From Methanoregula sp. (GTDB lineage Archaea > Halobacteriota > Methanomicrobia > Methanomicrobiales > Methanospirillaceae), in NCBI GenBank assembly GCA_026625165.1, contig CP112999.1, positions 1,426,001 through 1,490,000 on the forward strand: DNA of 64,000 bases. Direction: 5' to 3'. A program made the translations under genes and the position numbers. The notes beneath the pieces were generated by a model. The model was given only the letters and a program-made list of their open reading frames with translations, had not been told where the DNA came from and ran no database searches. Shown in pieces: positions 32,952 to 41,931 of this stretch. Each line of letters starts with the position of its first letter. The first letter of the stretch is position 1.

Positions 32952-33902
32952 TTATGCCTTCCTGAAATTTTCATCCACTTGCACAAGATCGCCGCGAATA
33001 ATATGATAAATCCCTTCAAAATTCCCCCGCGCAACCAAGAAACCATTCCGGTTCCTCTCCCACACGCTTTGTAACAGGTTGAGCAGAACCTCGCCAATTG
33101 CAGACCAGTAAAACAGCACTACTGACAATTCGGGATTTTTCTTCACAAAGTGATAGCGGTTGATGACTGCCATTTTTCCCAGCGTTATATTCTTCGCGGG
33201 GTTAAACGGCGGGGGGTTATGTGTGACCCTTGCTTTATGAACAACGAATAATTGGTATTTTTTAAACACACGATAACTAAACTCTGCGTCCTCATGATAT
33301 GCCCAGCCGGAATACCATTCGTCATATTTATAACTGTTCAGGATTTCCCGCCTCCATATTGTCGCTCCGCCGCAGAGCCATTCACATGGAATATCCTGGC
33401 TGGCTGGAAAGGCGCTGGTGCAGAACCCGGACCTGAGCACTTTTCCTGATACAGGGTTACCAATGCAAAATATTCTCCGGATTATCCCTGACAGCGGCTT
33501 CTTTTCCGGAATATTGATTATGTTGAATCCGACCCCCCCCGTATCCGTTGGACACTGCTCCCAGAAACTGAGCATTGCTTCAATTGCACCCGGTTCAAGC
33601 TCAATGTCGTCGTCAAGGTAACCGCTCAGCGTGATATCGTCATGCAGTTGTTTTATCCCTTCATTCCTCTGTCTGGTCAGCGATGGCGGGGAGACATGAA
33701 TATAGGTATCATCGCTGGAAAGATACTCCCGGATCTGTGATTCTACCGGCTTATCACTCCCGTCGACGATCACCACTTGGGAGGGCCTGATCTCCTGCGC
33801 ATTGATCGTTTTTAATAATTTAATCAGTAATTCCGGCCGGTTCCTCGTAGGAACAATCAGGGCCAGCCGGTGTCTGAAATCGGTCTTATTAGGAATATTC
33901 AT
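32952..33902 (-). CDS. Family 2 glycosyltransferase
   Basis: The ATG giving MNIPNKTDFRHRLALIV has AGGATGG upstream and is preferred over a TTG four codons earlier. The 316-residue GT-A enzyme shows LIVPTRNRPELLIKLLKTI, VVIVDGSD and the metal-binding LDDDIE motif (near 98), then EWLCGGATIWRREIL and EDAEFSYRVFK. A C-terminal helix pair may attach it to the membrane. It is the last gene of the operon starting at 44027 and probably adds one of the sugars made there. Confidence 0.8.
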   Translation of the reverse strand: MNIPNKTDFRHRLALIVPTRNRPELLIKLLKTINAQEIRPSQVVIVDGSDKPVESQIREYLSSDDTYIHVSPPSLTRQRNEGIKQLHDDITLSGYLDDDIELEPGAIEAMLSFWEQCPTDTGGVGFNIINIPEKKPLSGIIRRIFCIGNPVSGKVLRSGFCTSAFPASQDIPCEWLCGGATIWRREILNSYKYDEWYSGWAYHEDAEFSYRVFKKYQLFVVHKARVTHNPPPFNPAKNITLGKMAVINRYHFVKKNPELSVVLFYWSAIGEVLLNLLQSVWERNRNGFLVARGNFEGIYHIIRGDLVQVDENFRKA

Positions 33903-33929
33903 ACCATCCTGCAATTTGATTAAAAGAAT

Positions 33930-35744
33930 TCACATGAGGAATTCCTGAAGCCGGTCATCAGTGATCCTGGCAATATACCGGTCGATAAATTCCTGGGATG
34001 CCCGGAGTTTTGGTATGTATTCTGCCGGGTCCATTGCGTACATCATTGTGATGGCGTCTGCTAATTCCTTTTCTGTGCGAACGGTCCATGTAAGGCCTGA
34101 AAAATCGAACAGAGGATTGACACTGATGATGTCAGACTGTGCCACATAGAATACCGGTATTCCCATTTTCAAAGCTTCCAGCGCGAGTGTGCTCCCACGG
34201 TAAATTACAGCATCAGTGGCGTCAAGATCCGCCCGAACCGAATCGTTTTTTGAGATTGAGAAATTGCTGCACACCCCAGCATCAAAGACAAGATTTTTTT
34301 TGAAATCCCGGTAAGGCAGCGCCGGGTGGGGACGGATGACAACCTGTATAGTATCGTTGTCGTGTAGTGCTTTAAAGGCAAAATCTGAAAGATTTACGGA
34401 TTCGGTGAGGACTCCTTCCGGGGTTACAAGCACGGAGTTATGGCGGATCCGTTCTTTTGCAGCAAGGGAAAACAGATGAGCAAAGCGAAGCCCGCAGCCG
34501 GCTTTCACCCGTTCTGGATCAAAATTACCTTCATGGATCAGGAATTCACGGGTCACGTCACCAACCGTAACTATCCGATCCGGCATGGGGATGAAATCCT
34601 TTTCCCGGCTGCTGATAATCATGTTTAGGGAGGATTTCGAGAGTGCCGCGTGCTGGTAGCCGATAATTTTTGTAGCAGGAGAAATGTCTCTCAACGTCCC
34701 AAAGCACACTTTTTCCCATGGATTGTTCTCATAGGTTGTTGTAAATGTGTCAACCGTTATCGTTTTCACAAGTCCTGTAATAATCGAAGAATAAATATAC
34801 TGTTCAAAGATGTGAAGACGAAACTCCTTTGCCAGTTCCTGTCCGACAACCCCGGTCACATCAAAACCACAACACATGATCCGATCAGTGAGCACAATCC
34901 GGTTTTTCCTGATTGCGAGGAGGGCATGGATGGGATCTGCAAATGATAAAAAATATTCTTCAGGAATGATAAGATGATCCTGCTCACCGGCAATTTTCCG
35001 TGCAATTTCACGGTAATTGCCGATTGCTCCCGCGAGAATGAGCACGTTTTTATAGCGGGAAATGAAATCGGGAAGCGTCCCGAAAAATGAATCATGGTAT
35101 TTACTTCCCATGATTGAACGTTCGTAAAATCCGGATCGGACTACGTAATATCGGCCGTCCCTGTCGATCTTTTCCCGTACGCGACGGGAAAAATACCATC
35201 TCGAGATGAGGATCTTTCCCCATATCCTGAATACGAACCGGACCCGGCTTGTGATCCCGGAGAATGCATCTGCAGCTGCATGAAAAAAGGATTCAAAAAA
35301 ACCGGTATGACGGATAAACCTTCTTGAGTGCTCTTGGCAGTACAGTTCAAGAGAGGGAAGAATTGTCGGGGGCGGGTTGATGATAATCAGATCCCTGTCT
35401 TCTCTCTTTTCTAAAAACCGTAATAGAGATACAAGAAAAAAGATGTCGGGCAGCAGCTGCGAGATGAACTTGTTCTTTGACGAAACAAATGTCGCCCACC
35501 AGGTGCGGGAATGGTATTGTTTCCCCAAGCCGCCGATAAGGTCAATATAATTTTTCACATATTCCTGCCGGAACTCCTCATTCTGGATCAGATCAAGGGG
35601 AACCTCACGGGCACCGCCCGATGCAAGCAGCGTGATGAGCGGTGCACTTTTTTCGCCGGGATACAGAAAATCTGGATTTTTGTACCTGCCCAGTATATCC
35701 TTTACTTCCCGTTCATTTCGTGCAATTATTACATCCATATGCAT
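33930..35744 (-). CDS. Putative surface-carbohydrate transferase, unassigned family
   Basis: A 604-residue protein that I cannot place with certainty. Its C-terminal third resembles GT-B transferases of the CDP-glycerol/Kdo and LIC12162 kind: VVIRPHPALPYRDFKK, then AVIYRGSTLALEALKMGIPVFYVAQ, a donor-binding segment. The N-terminal half contains WWATFVSSKNKFISQLLPDIFFLV and LILAGAIGNYREIARKIAG. No signal peptide is seen. It follows the dehydrogenase gene in the Kdo-like operon, which makes it the best candidate for transferring the CMP-activated acid sugar from that operon; this is inference. Confidence 0.6.
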   Translation of the reverse strand: MHMDVIIARNEREVKDILGRYKNPDFLYPGEKSAPLITLLASGGAREVPLDLIQNEEFRQEYVKNYIDLIGGLGKQYHSRTWWATFVSSKNKFISQLLPDIFFLVSLLRFLEKREDRDLIIINPPPTILPSLELYCQEHSRRFIRHTGFFESFFHAAADAFSGITSRVRFVFRIWGKILISRWYFSRRVREKIDRDGRYYVVRSGFYERSIMGSKYHDSFFGTLPDFISRYKNVLILAGAIGNYREIARKIAGEQDHLIIPEEYFLSFADPIHALLAIRKNRIVLTDRIMCCGFDVTGVVGQELAKEFRLHIFEQYIYSSIITGLVKTITVDTFTTTYENNPWEKVCFGTLRDISPATKIIGYQHAALSKSSLNMIISSREKDFIPMPDRIVTVGDVTREFLIHEGNFDPERVKAGCGLRFAHLFSLAAKERIRHNSVLVTPEGVLTESVNLSDFAFKALHDNDTIQVVIRPHPALPYRDFKKNLVFDAGVCSNFSISKNDSVRADLDATDAVIYRGSTLALEALKMGIPVFYVAQSDIISVNPLFDFSGLTWTVRTEKELADAITMMYAMDPAEYIPKLRASQEFIDRYIARITDDRLQEFLM

Positions 35745-35790
35745 TCCGGTAATCTGGACAGATTTGAGATTGTGTTTGGCCGTCGGCAGC

Positions 35791-36729
35791 CTACCGCCAA
35801 ATCGGCAGGTTAAGGTTGTTTAAGAGATTTTCAACCGACTCACGCTCCATTTCAGCCCGGGACTCCTCCGTCAGGGTTGATATATGCGGGGTGAGTACCA
35901 CATTTTTAAGCGTGCGGAGCGGACCATCGTAGGGTTCATTTTTAAAAACATCCAATCCGGCACCACCAAGTTGCCCGGAACGGAGATTTTCATAAAGGGC
36001 GGTTTCATCAATGACCTGTCCCCTGGACGTGTTGATAATAATTGTCCCTTTTTTCATTGTTAAAAACTCTGACGGTCCCAACCTGAACGGGTTTTCAGAT
36101 GAGAGGGATACATGGAGACTGATCACATCGCTTGTTGTGATTAGGGTTTTTAGATCCACGATCCGTACTCCGTGCAATTCAGCCCATGAATGATCCGGGT
36201 AGAGATCATACCCCATGACATCCGCATGGAAAAGCCTGATATATTCTGCCACCTTTTTTCCGATTCTTCCAAGCCCGATAATACCGATCTTCCGGCTTGA
36301 AAGGTTATGCCCGGCCTGTTTATTCCATTGCCCGGACTGAACGACTGCCGTATGGTATGTCAGGAGGCGCAGAAGATCAAAGATCATGGCAATTGTCATT
36401 TCAGCAACGGGTTCGACCACAACACCGGGTGTATTCAGGATGGTAATTCCCTGTCTGCGTGCATACTGCTGGTCGATAGTATCCGTGCCAACACCGCTGC
36501 GGCTGATGCATTTCAGCTCGGGCAACTGCTCGAGAACTTCACGGTCATAGGGTTCAACACCGGCAATAATTCCCTGGCAGCCATGTGCAAGCTCAATTAT
36601 TTCATCACGGTTGAGCCGGTGGCCCTTTCTGTTGTACACGATTTCTGCACCGGACTGTTCAAGCATCCTCACCGGCATGTCTGAATACTCCCCGAAACTC
36701 TGGAGTGCCACGAGAATTTTCACGGTCAT
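35791..36729 (-). CDS. D-2-hydroxyacid dehydrogenase (SerA/PGDH-like)
   Basis: A 312-residue NAD-dependent D-2-hydroxyacid dehydrogenase. Motifs: CISRSGVGTDTID, GIIGLGRIGKKVAEYI (Rossmann), NTSRGQVIDE with catalytic Arg region, LDVFKNEP with Glu and TPHISTLT with His. It is close in length to the catalytic part of phosphoglycerate dehydrogenase without ACT domain. Context argues against serine synthesis: it is ATGA-coupled to a KdsB-like gene. It may reduce or make a 2-oxo acid used by the aldolase, or act on the sugar acid. Confidence 0.8.
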   Translation of the reverse strand: MTVKILVALQSFGEYSDMPVRMLEQSGAEIVYNRKGHRLNRDEIIELAHGCQGIIAGVEPYDREVLEQLPELKCISRSGVGTDTIDQQYARRQGITILNTPGVVVEPVAEMTIAMIFDLLRLLTYHTAVVQSGQWNKQAGHNLSSRKIGIIGLGRIGKKVAEYIRLFHADVMGYDLYPDHSWAELHGVRIVDLKTLITTSDVISLHVSLSSENPFRLGPSEFLTMKKGTIIINTSRGQVIDETALYENLRSGQLGGAGLDVFKNEPYDGPLRTLKNVVLTPHISTLTEESRAEMERESVENLLNNLNLPIWR

Positions 36730-37496
36730 AGGGAGAGGATCCTTTCGTAATATTCACGCTGCACAGGATCAGTCCTGAGAACATGTTCGACGACCGCAAC
36801 ATCATCCGGTCGGTCCACTCCATGTGTCTCGTCGTTGATTATTACGCTCCGGATTGAAAACCCATGTTCCAGAATTCTCAGGAAGTCAACTGATTCGGCA
36901 ACCTCCAGCTGAGTCGGTGACAATGCCGTAAAGGTTGACAGGAAACTGCGGGAAAATGCAGAAACCCCTGTCTGTCGGTAGCAGGGGGCATGGTTATCGA
37001 CACGGAAATAGGGTATGGGAGCACGGGAAAAAAACATGATGTTTCCCTGCAGGTTGACTGCAGCCTTGACGATATCAACATCATTGAGATCGTTCCGATC
37101 CCTGATCAGTGATATCAGGTTGGTGCAGTTCACGGACGGATCGGAAAAAAACGGATCAATGAGTTGCCTGATAACCCCGGGCATGAACAGGGGCTCATCC
37201 CCCTGTATCATGACAATAATGTCGGCGTCCACACCATGGGCCGCTTCTTCAACCCGGTCCGTGCAGCGCTCATGGGTTGATGCTGTCATGATCGCTTTTC
37301 CCCCGTACCGGTGAACTGTATCCATGATTTCATGATCACAGGTCGCAACATATACTTCATCCACAGCATCTGAAAGCAGTACCCGACGCCGAACATGCTC
37401 GATCATGGGCAGATCGAGGATACGGGAAAGCGGTTTGCCGGGAAACCTTGAGGCAGCCATCCGGGCGGGAATAATCACCGCGACCTTTTTACTCAT
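36726..37496 (-). CDS. KdsB-like CMP-sugar-acid synthetase
   Basis: Start MSKKVAVIIPARMAASRFPGKPL overlaps the preceding SDR stop by ATGA, which decides it against the ATG six codons upstream. The 256-residue enzyme has the KdsB landmarks: IIPARMAASRFPGKPL, ATCDHEI, MIQGDEPLF, RAPIPYF and QTGVSAFSR. KdsB activates 3-deoxy-octulosonates with CTP. It differs from the SpsF-type enzyme of the pseudaminic operon, so this locus activates two different acid sugars. It is central to the Kdo-like operon together with the aldolase and phosphatase. Confidence 0.85.
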   Translation of the reverse strand: MSKKVAVIIPARMAASRFPGKPLSRILDLPMIEHVRRRVLLSDAVDEVYVATCDHEIMDTVHRYGGKAIMTASTHERCTDRVEEAAHGVDADIIVMIQGDEPLFMPGVIRQLIDPFFSDPSVNCTNLISLIRDRNDLNDVDIVKAAVNLQGNIMFFSRAPIPYFRVDNHAPCYRQTGVSAFSRSFLSTFTALSPTQLEVAESVDFLRILEHGFSIRSVIINDETHGVDRPDDVAVVEHVLRTDPVQREYYERILSL

Positions 37497-38245
37497 TGCG
37501 GCAGCACTCCGCAATCAACATTGATGCACTGGCCGGTAATCGCGGATGCCGCGTCAGATGCCAGGAAAAGACATGCTTTGCCGATCTCCTCACCAAGCGG
37601 AAGCCGCCTGAGCGCAGCATTTTCAAGGGCGAACTTTTCCAAATACGCCTGAATATCCCCACCTGCAGCCGGAGAATGTGCATCCTGCAGGGCTCCAAGA
37701 AGACCCGGCGTGGAAATATATACCGGGCAGACCGCATTAACCCGGATTCCCCGCGGCCCGATTTCCTTTGCCAGTGCCTGGGTAATTCCGTTGACACCGA
37801 ATTTCGACGCGCAGTATACCGAGTTGTTAGCACTCCCGCGCTTTCCGGCAATACTTGAGATATTGATGATGGACCCGTTTTTCTCAAGGTGACGGGATGC
37901 TACCTTACAACCAAAAAATACACCTTTGAGATTGGTATCGATCATGGTATTCCAGAAATCCTCGTCCACTTCCCCGACCGGGCGCCATGCAGAAAATCCG
38001 GCACAATTGATATACGTATCAAGCTGCCCGGTCCATGCAAGGGTCTTTTCCACAAGCCGGATTATTTCGGATTCAGATCTGACATCCGTTTTAAAGAACC
38101 GTGCCCGTTTACCAAGCTTTTCAGCAATCCTGGTATCTGTTTGGGCACCAATCGTCACATGATATCCATGCTCATAAAAAACCCGCGTGATACTCTCCCC
38201 GATTCCCCGGTTTCCACCTGTGATAATAGCTGTTTTTCCTGTCAC
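37493..38245 (-). CDS. Classical SDR oxidoreductase
   Basis: A 250-residue short-chain dehydrogenase. Motifs: GGNRGIGE (9-16), NCAG, NISSIAGKRG and YCASK with catalytic Ser-Tyr-Lys. The C-terminus GQCINVDCGVLP is typical. It resembles 3-oxoacyl-ACP reductase/gluconate dehydrogenase-type enzymes. It is ATGA-coupled to the KdsB-like gene and follows another SDR, so the two may oxidise and reduce neighbouring positions of the sugar acid. Substrate not determined. Confidence 0.8.
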   Translation of the reverse strand: MTGKTAIITGGNRGIGESITRVFYEHGYHVTIGAQTDTRIAEKLGKRARFFKTDVRSESEIIRLVEKTLAWTGQLDTYINCAGFSAWRPVGEVDEDFWNTMIDTNLKGVFFGCKVASRHLEKNGSIINISSIAGKRGSANNSVYCASKFGVNGITQALAKEIGPRGIRVNAVCPVYISTPGLLGALQDAHSPAAGGDIQAYLEKFALENAALRRLPLGEEIGKACLFLASDAASAITGQCINVDCGVLPQ

Positions 38246-38260
38246 GATCTATCGCTTCCT

Positions 38261-39037
38261 TTAAATCGTCATCGCGGTAAATCCGCCATCCACCGTTATC
38301 TCGGCACCCGTCACGAAGGTCGCTGCTTCTGATGACAACCAGAGAACGGCCCCGCACAGTTCATCCGGCCTGCCGTACCGTTTCATGGGCGTATGCCCGA
38401 GAATCGCCCGGTTCCGGTCTTCATCGATGAAATGCCTCCTGCTCCATTCCGTGGGAAAAAATCCAGGCCGAAGGGCATTGACCCTGACATTGAACGGGGC
38501 CCATTCACGGGCAATATTCTGGGTCAGGTTCCTGATGCCGGCCTTTGCCACAGAATATGTGAACGCTTTTGAGAGCGGCGGACCGGCCGAGGCTGAAGAG
38601 ATATTAATGATCGATCCTTTCTTCTGGTCGACCATGTATCTTCCAAAGACCTGACAACCGAACAATGTCCCTATAAGATGGACATCAAGAATGGCATGCC
38701 ATTCCTCAGCAGTTATGTCAAAGAAGGGTGTCGGTGCATTGATCCCTGCTCCATTAATCAGGATATCAACATCGTCAAACTCAGATAGGATTTCTGCCAG
38801 CACGGATTCATGATTTTTCTTGTCCGTTACTTCAAGAAGGAATGGTGAGGCGATCCCCCCCCATGACCGTATGTCATCCACAACCGCATTGATACTTTTA
38901 TCGTCACGGTCAAGGATGGCCACCTTTACTCCAGCGTGTGCAAGGGAGCGTGCCATTTCGCTACACAGGTACCCACCGGCCCCGGTGATTGCGGCAACCT
39001 TGCCTTCAAGCCCGAATAATTCTGTCAGATAATCCAT
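38261..39037 (-). CDS. Classical SDR oxidoreductase
   Basis: I choose the ATG giving MDYLTELFGLEGKVAAITG, with GGTGG upstream; an ATG four codons before is possible. The 258-residue enzyme has GAGGYLCSEMA as nucleotide loop, NGAGIN, NISSASAG and the catalytic YSVAK, ending ITVDGGFTAM. Its 5' end overlaps the HAD gene by about 30 nt. Paired with the SDR at 37493 it suggests a two-step redox change of a hydroxyl in the Kdo-like pathway. Confidence 0.8.
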   Translation of the reverse strand: MDYLTELFGLEGKVAAITGAGGYLCSEMARSLAHAGVKVAILDRDDKSINAVVDDIRSWGGIASPFLLEVTDKKNHESVLAEILSEFDDVDILINGAGINAPTPFFDITAEEWHAILDVHLIGTLFGCQVFGRYMVDQKKGSIINISSASAGPPLSKAFTYSVAKAGIRNLTQNIAREWAPFNVRVNALRPGFFPTEWSRRHFIDEDRNRAILGHTPMKRYGRPDELCGAVLWLSSEAATFVTGAEITVDGGFTAMTI

Positions 39038-39689
39038 CGCGACCACCATTCATCAGGTTTTTTACGATATATGCTTTTATTTCATATAAATCCTTGAAAC
39101 ATAGAGCTGGGACATCGTGGAAGTCATACCCGCTGATCCTGCCGATGAAAATGCACCCAGATTCCCTGGCCGAAATGTAATCCTCCCTGCTGTCACCAAT
39201 GAACAGGATCTCACCGCAAAAGGCATTCTCCCTGCGTGCAATTTCTTTTAACATGATTGCCTTTTTCATCGGGGCCCCGTACACTTCCTTAAATATACCG
39301 GCAATACCTCTTGCAGAGAGAATCCGGGATAATTCATCGAACGGCGTCGCTGATGCGAGATAAAATGGAATTATTTTATTAAGGTCTGTTATCATATCGA
39401 GAGCCCCGTTCACGTAGGGGCATTTGGTAATTTTCTCCCGGGTCATACGTGCATATTCATCAGCCCATTCCGCTGCCAGATTCGGGGAATAGTGCTCGTG
39501 CATTATGTGTTCCATGATGTAGCGGAATTTTTCATGACGGCCAACCGCATTATGTGCCCTGTGATATTCCATCACCTGATCATAAAATTCGGGATATGCA
39601 GAAAAAAGATCAGAAAAAGCCTGATGCTTTATCTGGTTTGATTCGACAACAACACCGTCAAAATCGAGTACAATTGCCCGGATTGCCAT
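39006..39689 (-). CDS. HAD-family phosphatase/phosphomutase
   Basis: Start MAIRAIVLDFDGVVVESN places the first strand at the N-terminus; the longer frame adds 31 unlikely residues. The 227-residue protein has HAD motif I LDFDGVVVES, motif II in LASATPFDELS, Lys in PMKKAIMLKE and motif IV GDSREDYISA, with an alpha-helical cap between I and II as in phosphoglycolate phosphatase. KdsC of the Kdo pathway is a capless HAD, so this would be a different solution for dephosphorylation. It lies 16 nt after the aldolase gene. Confidence 0.8.
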   Translation of the reverse strand: MAIRAIVLDFDGVVVESNQIKHQAFSDLFSAYPEFYDQVMEYHRAHNAVGRHEKFRYIMEHIMHEHYSPNLAAEWADEYARMTREKITKCPYVNGALDMITDLNKIIPFYLASATPFDELSRILSARGIAGIFKEVYGAPMKKAIMLKEIARRENAFCGEILFIGDSREDYISARESGCIFIGRISGYDFHDVPALCFKDLYEIKAYIVKNLMNGGRDGLSDRIIRA

Positions 39690-39705
39690 GAAGCCCTGAT
39701 TCTCG

Positions 39706-40509
39706 CTATTGTGCCTGCCTGATAATGTTCCCCATATTTTCACTCCATTTCCAGAGCAGGAATACATCGGACGCAAGGACAATTAATGTGTAGCCGGCGT
39801 CTTTTGCAGTCTTTATAGATTTCAGATCGGGTTCTGTAAGCTGGGTTCCACAGGCTTTATTGTGCCCTTTACAGGCTGCAATAACCTTTTTTCCTGCGGC
39901 AGTCACGAGGGGGTTGTCCAGTTGTCCTGGAATCCCCAGTGATCCTGAAAGATCGTAGGGACCTATCATCGCCCCATCAACCTGATCGCAGGAAAGGATC
40001 TCGTTAATGTTATCGACTCCTTCAATGGATTCAATCTGGACAATGACAGTAGATGCAGAATTCCATGAGTTTACATATTCATCAAAATCAAACCCATAAC
40101 CCTGCGCACGTGAGATCCCGAAACTGCGCTTCCCCAGAGGGGAATACTTGGACCAGCGGATAATGTCCTCAACGTCCTGCGGTGTATCAACCATGGGAAC
40201 AATGATGCCATCGGCTCCCGAATCGAGCAATCGCTTGATCATCTCCATATTATGGGAGGCAATCCGCGGAAGACAGAGAACCCCGTTTGCATGCGACGCT
40301 GCTATGATCCTCTGGGACTGTTCCTGACTGATGGTGCTGTGCTCTATATCGATTCCGATAAAATCAAATCCCGCACGGGTCATAATCTCGGTGATCTGGG
40401 GATGTGCAATAGAGGTCCATCCGCCAAAAACACATTTATTGGTGCGTAATTTCGATTTGAATGTTGCACGGGCTTCATTCAGCTGTTTTAAGGTATTCAT
40501 TGCTTTCAT
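39706..40509 (-). CDS. HpcH/HpaI-family pyruvate-type aldolase
   Basis: A 267-residue class II aldolase of the HpcH/HpaI family. All hallmark residues are visible: His in GIDIEHSTIS, Arg in CLPRIASHN, Glu in VQIESIEGV and the metal/phosphate segment MIGPYDLSGSLGIPG. Family members join pyruvate or oxaloacetate enolate to an aldehyde and give 2-keto-3-deoxy acids, usually in the cleavage direction in catabolism. Next to a HAD phosphatase and a KdsB-like enzyme, a biosynthetic role making a 3-deoxy-2-ulosonate is likely. No Kdo8P-synthase homologue is present in the operon. Confidence 0.85.
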   Translation of the reverse strand: MKAMNTLKQLNEARATFKSKLRTNKCVFGGWTSIAHPQITEIMTRAGFDFIGIDIEHSTISQEQSQRIIAASHANGVLCLPRIASHNMEMIKRLLDSGADGIIVPMVDTPQDVEDIIRWSKYSPLGKRSFGISRAQGYGFDFDEYVNSWNSASTVIVQIESIEGVDNINEILSCDQVDGAMIGPYDLSGSLGIPGQLDNPLVTAAGKKVIAACKGHNKACGTQLTEPDLKSIKTAKDAGYTLIVLASDVFLLWKWSENMGNIIRQAQ

Positions 40510-40532
40510 GATTATCAGAGAGAGAACAAATA

Positions 40533-41213
40533 TTAGAATTCATTTTTCGCAGCATCGCGGAGAAACATCTGTACAGTCTCTTTTGAGTAAGGGTGCACAA
40601 TCATTCCTTTGATGATATCAGGAGTGACAGTGACGATATCTGCCCCGGCTTCTAACCATTCGATCACATTGAGCACTTCGCGGGTCGAACCAATAATAAT
40701 CTTTGCGGGTAGCTTCTGATAATCGAGAACTTTTCGCAATTTCCGAATCTCGTCACAGCTGCTATATCCCATATTGTTCACCCTCCCGCCAAAGAGGGAG
40801 ACATATGTTGCACCGGCCATTGCGGCAAGCAGGCACTGCTGGGCACTCATCATGGCAGTGGCATTCACTGGGATTTTGTAATGTGACTGGAGTTCATGAA
40901 TTGCTGCAAGATTTTCCAGCTCTCCCTCGGGGCCATGGATGGTAATTTTTACATTGATATTTTTTGCCCACCCAGCATATTCCCGGGCCTGCCGGATCAT
41001 CTTTTCGTAATCGTTCGTGGTGACCTCAACAGAAAGTGGATATGGATCAATTAAACGGGCAATTTCGATCGAACGCTGTTTTATGGCTTCCTTCCCGCCG
41101 GTTATCCCGTCCTTTATGAGGATGGTCGGGTTGGTTGTCACTCCCCGTATGATCCCCATTTTCATATATTTCTCAATCTCACTGATGGTCCCGGTATCCA
41201 GAAATATTGCCAT
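40533..41213 (-). CDS. Transaldolase / fructose-6-phosphate aldolase-like enzyme
   Basis: A 226-residue TalC-type class I aldolase. MAIFLDTGTISEIEKYMKMGIIRGVTTNPTIL is the family start, the Schiff-base Lys is in NVKITIHG (near residue 90), followed by VNATAMMSAQQCLLAAMAGATYVSLFGGRVNNMG and the phosphate-binding IIIGSTRE. Such enzymes transfer or split dihydroxyacetone units. In this operon it could assemble the aldose phosphate acceptor for the pyruvate aldolase. It is 24 nt upstream of that gene. Confidence 0.85.
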   Translation of the reverse strand: MAIFLDTGTISEIEKYMKMGIIRGVTTNPTILIKDGITGGKEAIKQRSIEIARLIDPYPLSVEVTTNDYEKMIRQAREYAGWAKNINVKITIHGPEGELENLAAIHELQSHYKIPVNATAMMSAQQCLLAAMAGATYVSLFGGRVNNMGYSSCDEIRKLRKVLDYQKLPAKIIIGSTREVLNVIEWLEAGADIVTVTPDIIKGMIVHPYSKETVQMFLRDAAKNEF

Positions 41214-41321
41214 ATTTAAACCTCTCGTTTCATTAGTATTTTTATAGCATTGTTAAATTATTTTCCGGTAAAGAACGTTCATAATAAAAATCAGGAAGAT
41301 ATTTACGATTTACAAAGGAAA

Positions 41322-41927
41322 TCAGGCTTTTTTCTGGGTTGACTCCCACTTGTTTTCGATCACTTTCATACGGGGATCCGAGGCTATAAGATGCCACAAC
41401 ACTCCCTGGAATGCCTCTGAATGAGGGGTGATCGTCTCGGGATTAACCGTAGGAATGATGACACACGCATCAGCAACCTTTGCGGTATAACCACCATTTC
41501 TTCCAACTATTCCGAGAATCTTTGCTTTCTTCTGTTGTGCATACTCAAGGGCCCGGACAATGTTTGCACTGATATTTTTCTCAAGATTGCCACCACCAAC
41601 GGAAAAAACGAATACTGCATCACTGGATCGCAGGTTGCTCCCTTTAAGCCATTCTGAAAAAACCGTATCCCATCCTTCATCATTGGTCCGTGCCATCAGC
41701 TCAGATACGTTGTCAACCGGAGAATATGCTTCAAAACCAGCAAGTTTCCTGAAATCATTCACTGCATGGGATGCATTTCCGGCACTGCCACCCACACCAA
41801 TGAAAAAAATGCGCCCCTTCTCTTTACGAACCGTTTTTAAAACCCGGATTATTTTTTCAATTTCTGCGGTATCGATCCTATCGACAATCTGTTTGACTTC
41901 ATCAAGATACTGTTCTGTGTAGGACAT
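41322..41927 (-). CDS. SIS-domain phosphosugar isomerase, GmhA-like
   Basis: Start MSYTEQYLDEVKQIVD has GGGTGTGA upstream. The 201-residue protein is a single SIS domain with IFFIGVGGSAGNASHAVNDFRKL (near 40-60), DAVFVFSVGGGNLEKN and VVIIPTVNPETITPHSEAFQGVLWHLI, the order of sedoheptulose-7-phosphate isomerase GmhA. KdsD, which makes arabinose-5-phosphate for Kdo, also has a SIS domain. It would supply an isomerised sugar phosphate. Five bases separate its start from the methyltransferase stop. Confidence 0.8.
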   Translation of the reverse strand: MSYTEQYLDEVKQIVDRIDTAEIEKIIRVLKTVRKEKGRIFFIGVGGSAGNASHAVNDFRKLAGFEAYSPVDNVSELMARTNDEGWDTVFSEWLKGSNLRSSDAVFVFSVGGGNLEKNISANIVRALEYAQQKKAKILGIVGRNGGYTAKVADACVIIPTVNPETITPHSEAFQGVLWHLIASDPRMKVIENKWESTQKKA

Positions 41928-41931
41928 TATT

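Noticed and set aside
35791-36729. Phosphoglycerate dehydrogenase for serine synthesis
   Set aside because: Family motifs fit, but the operon context (KdsB-like, aldolase, SDRs) points to sugar-acid metabolism.
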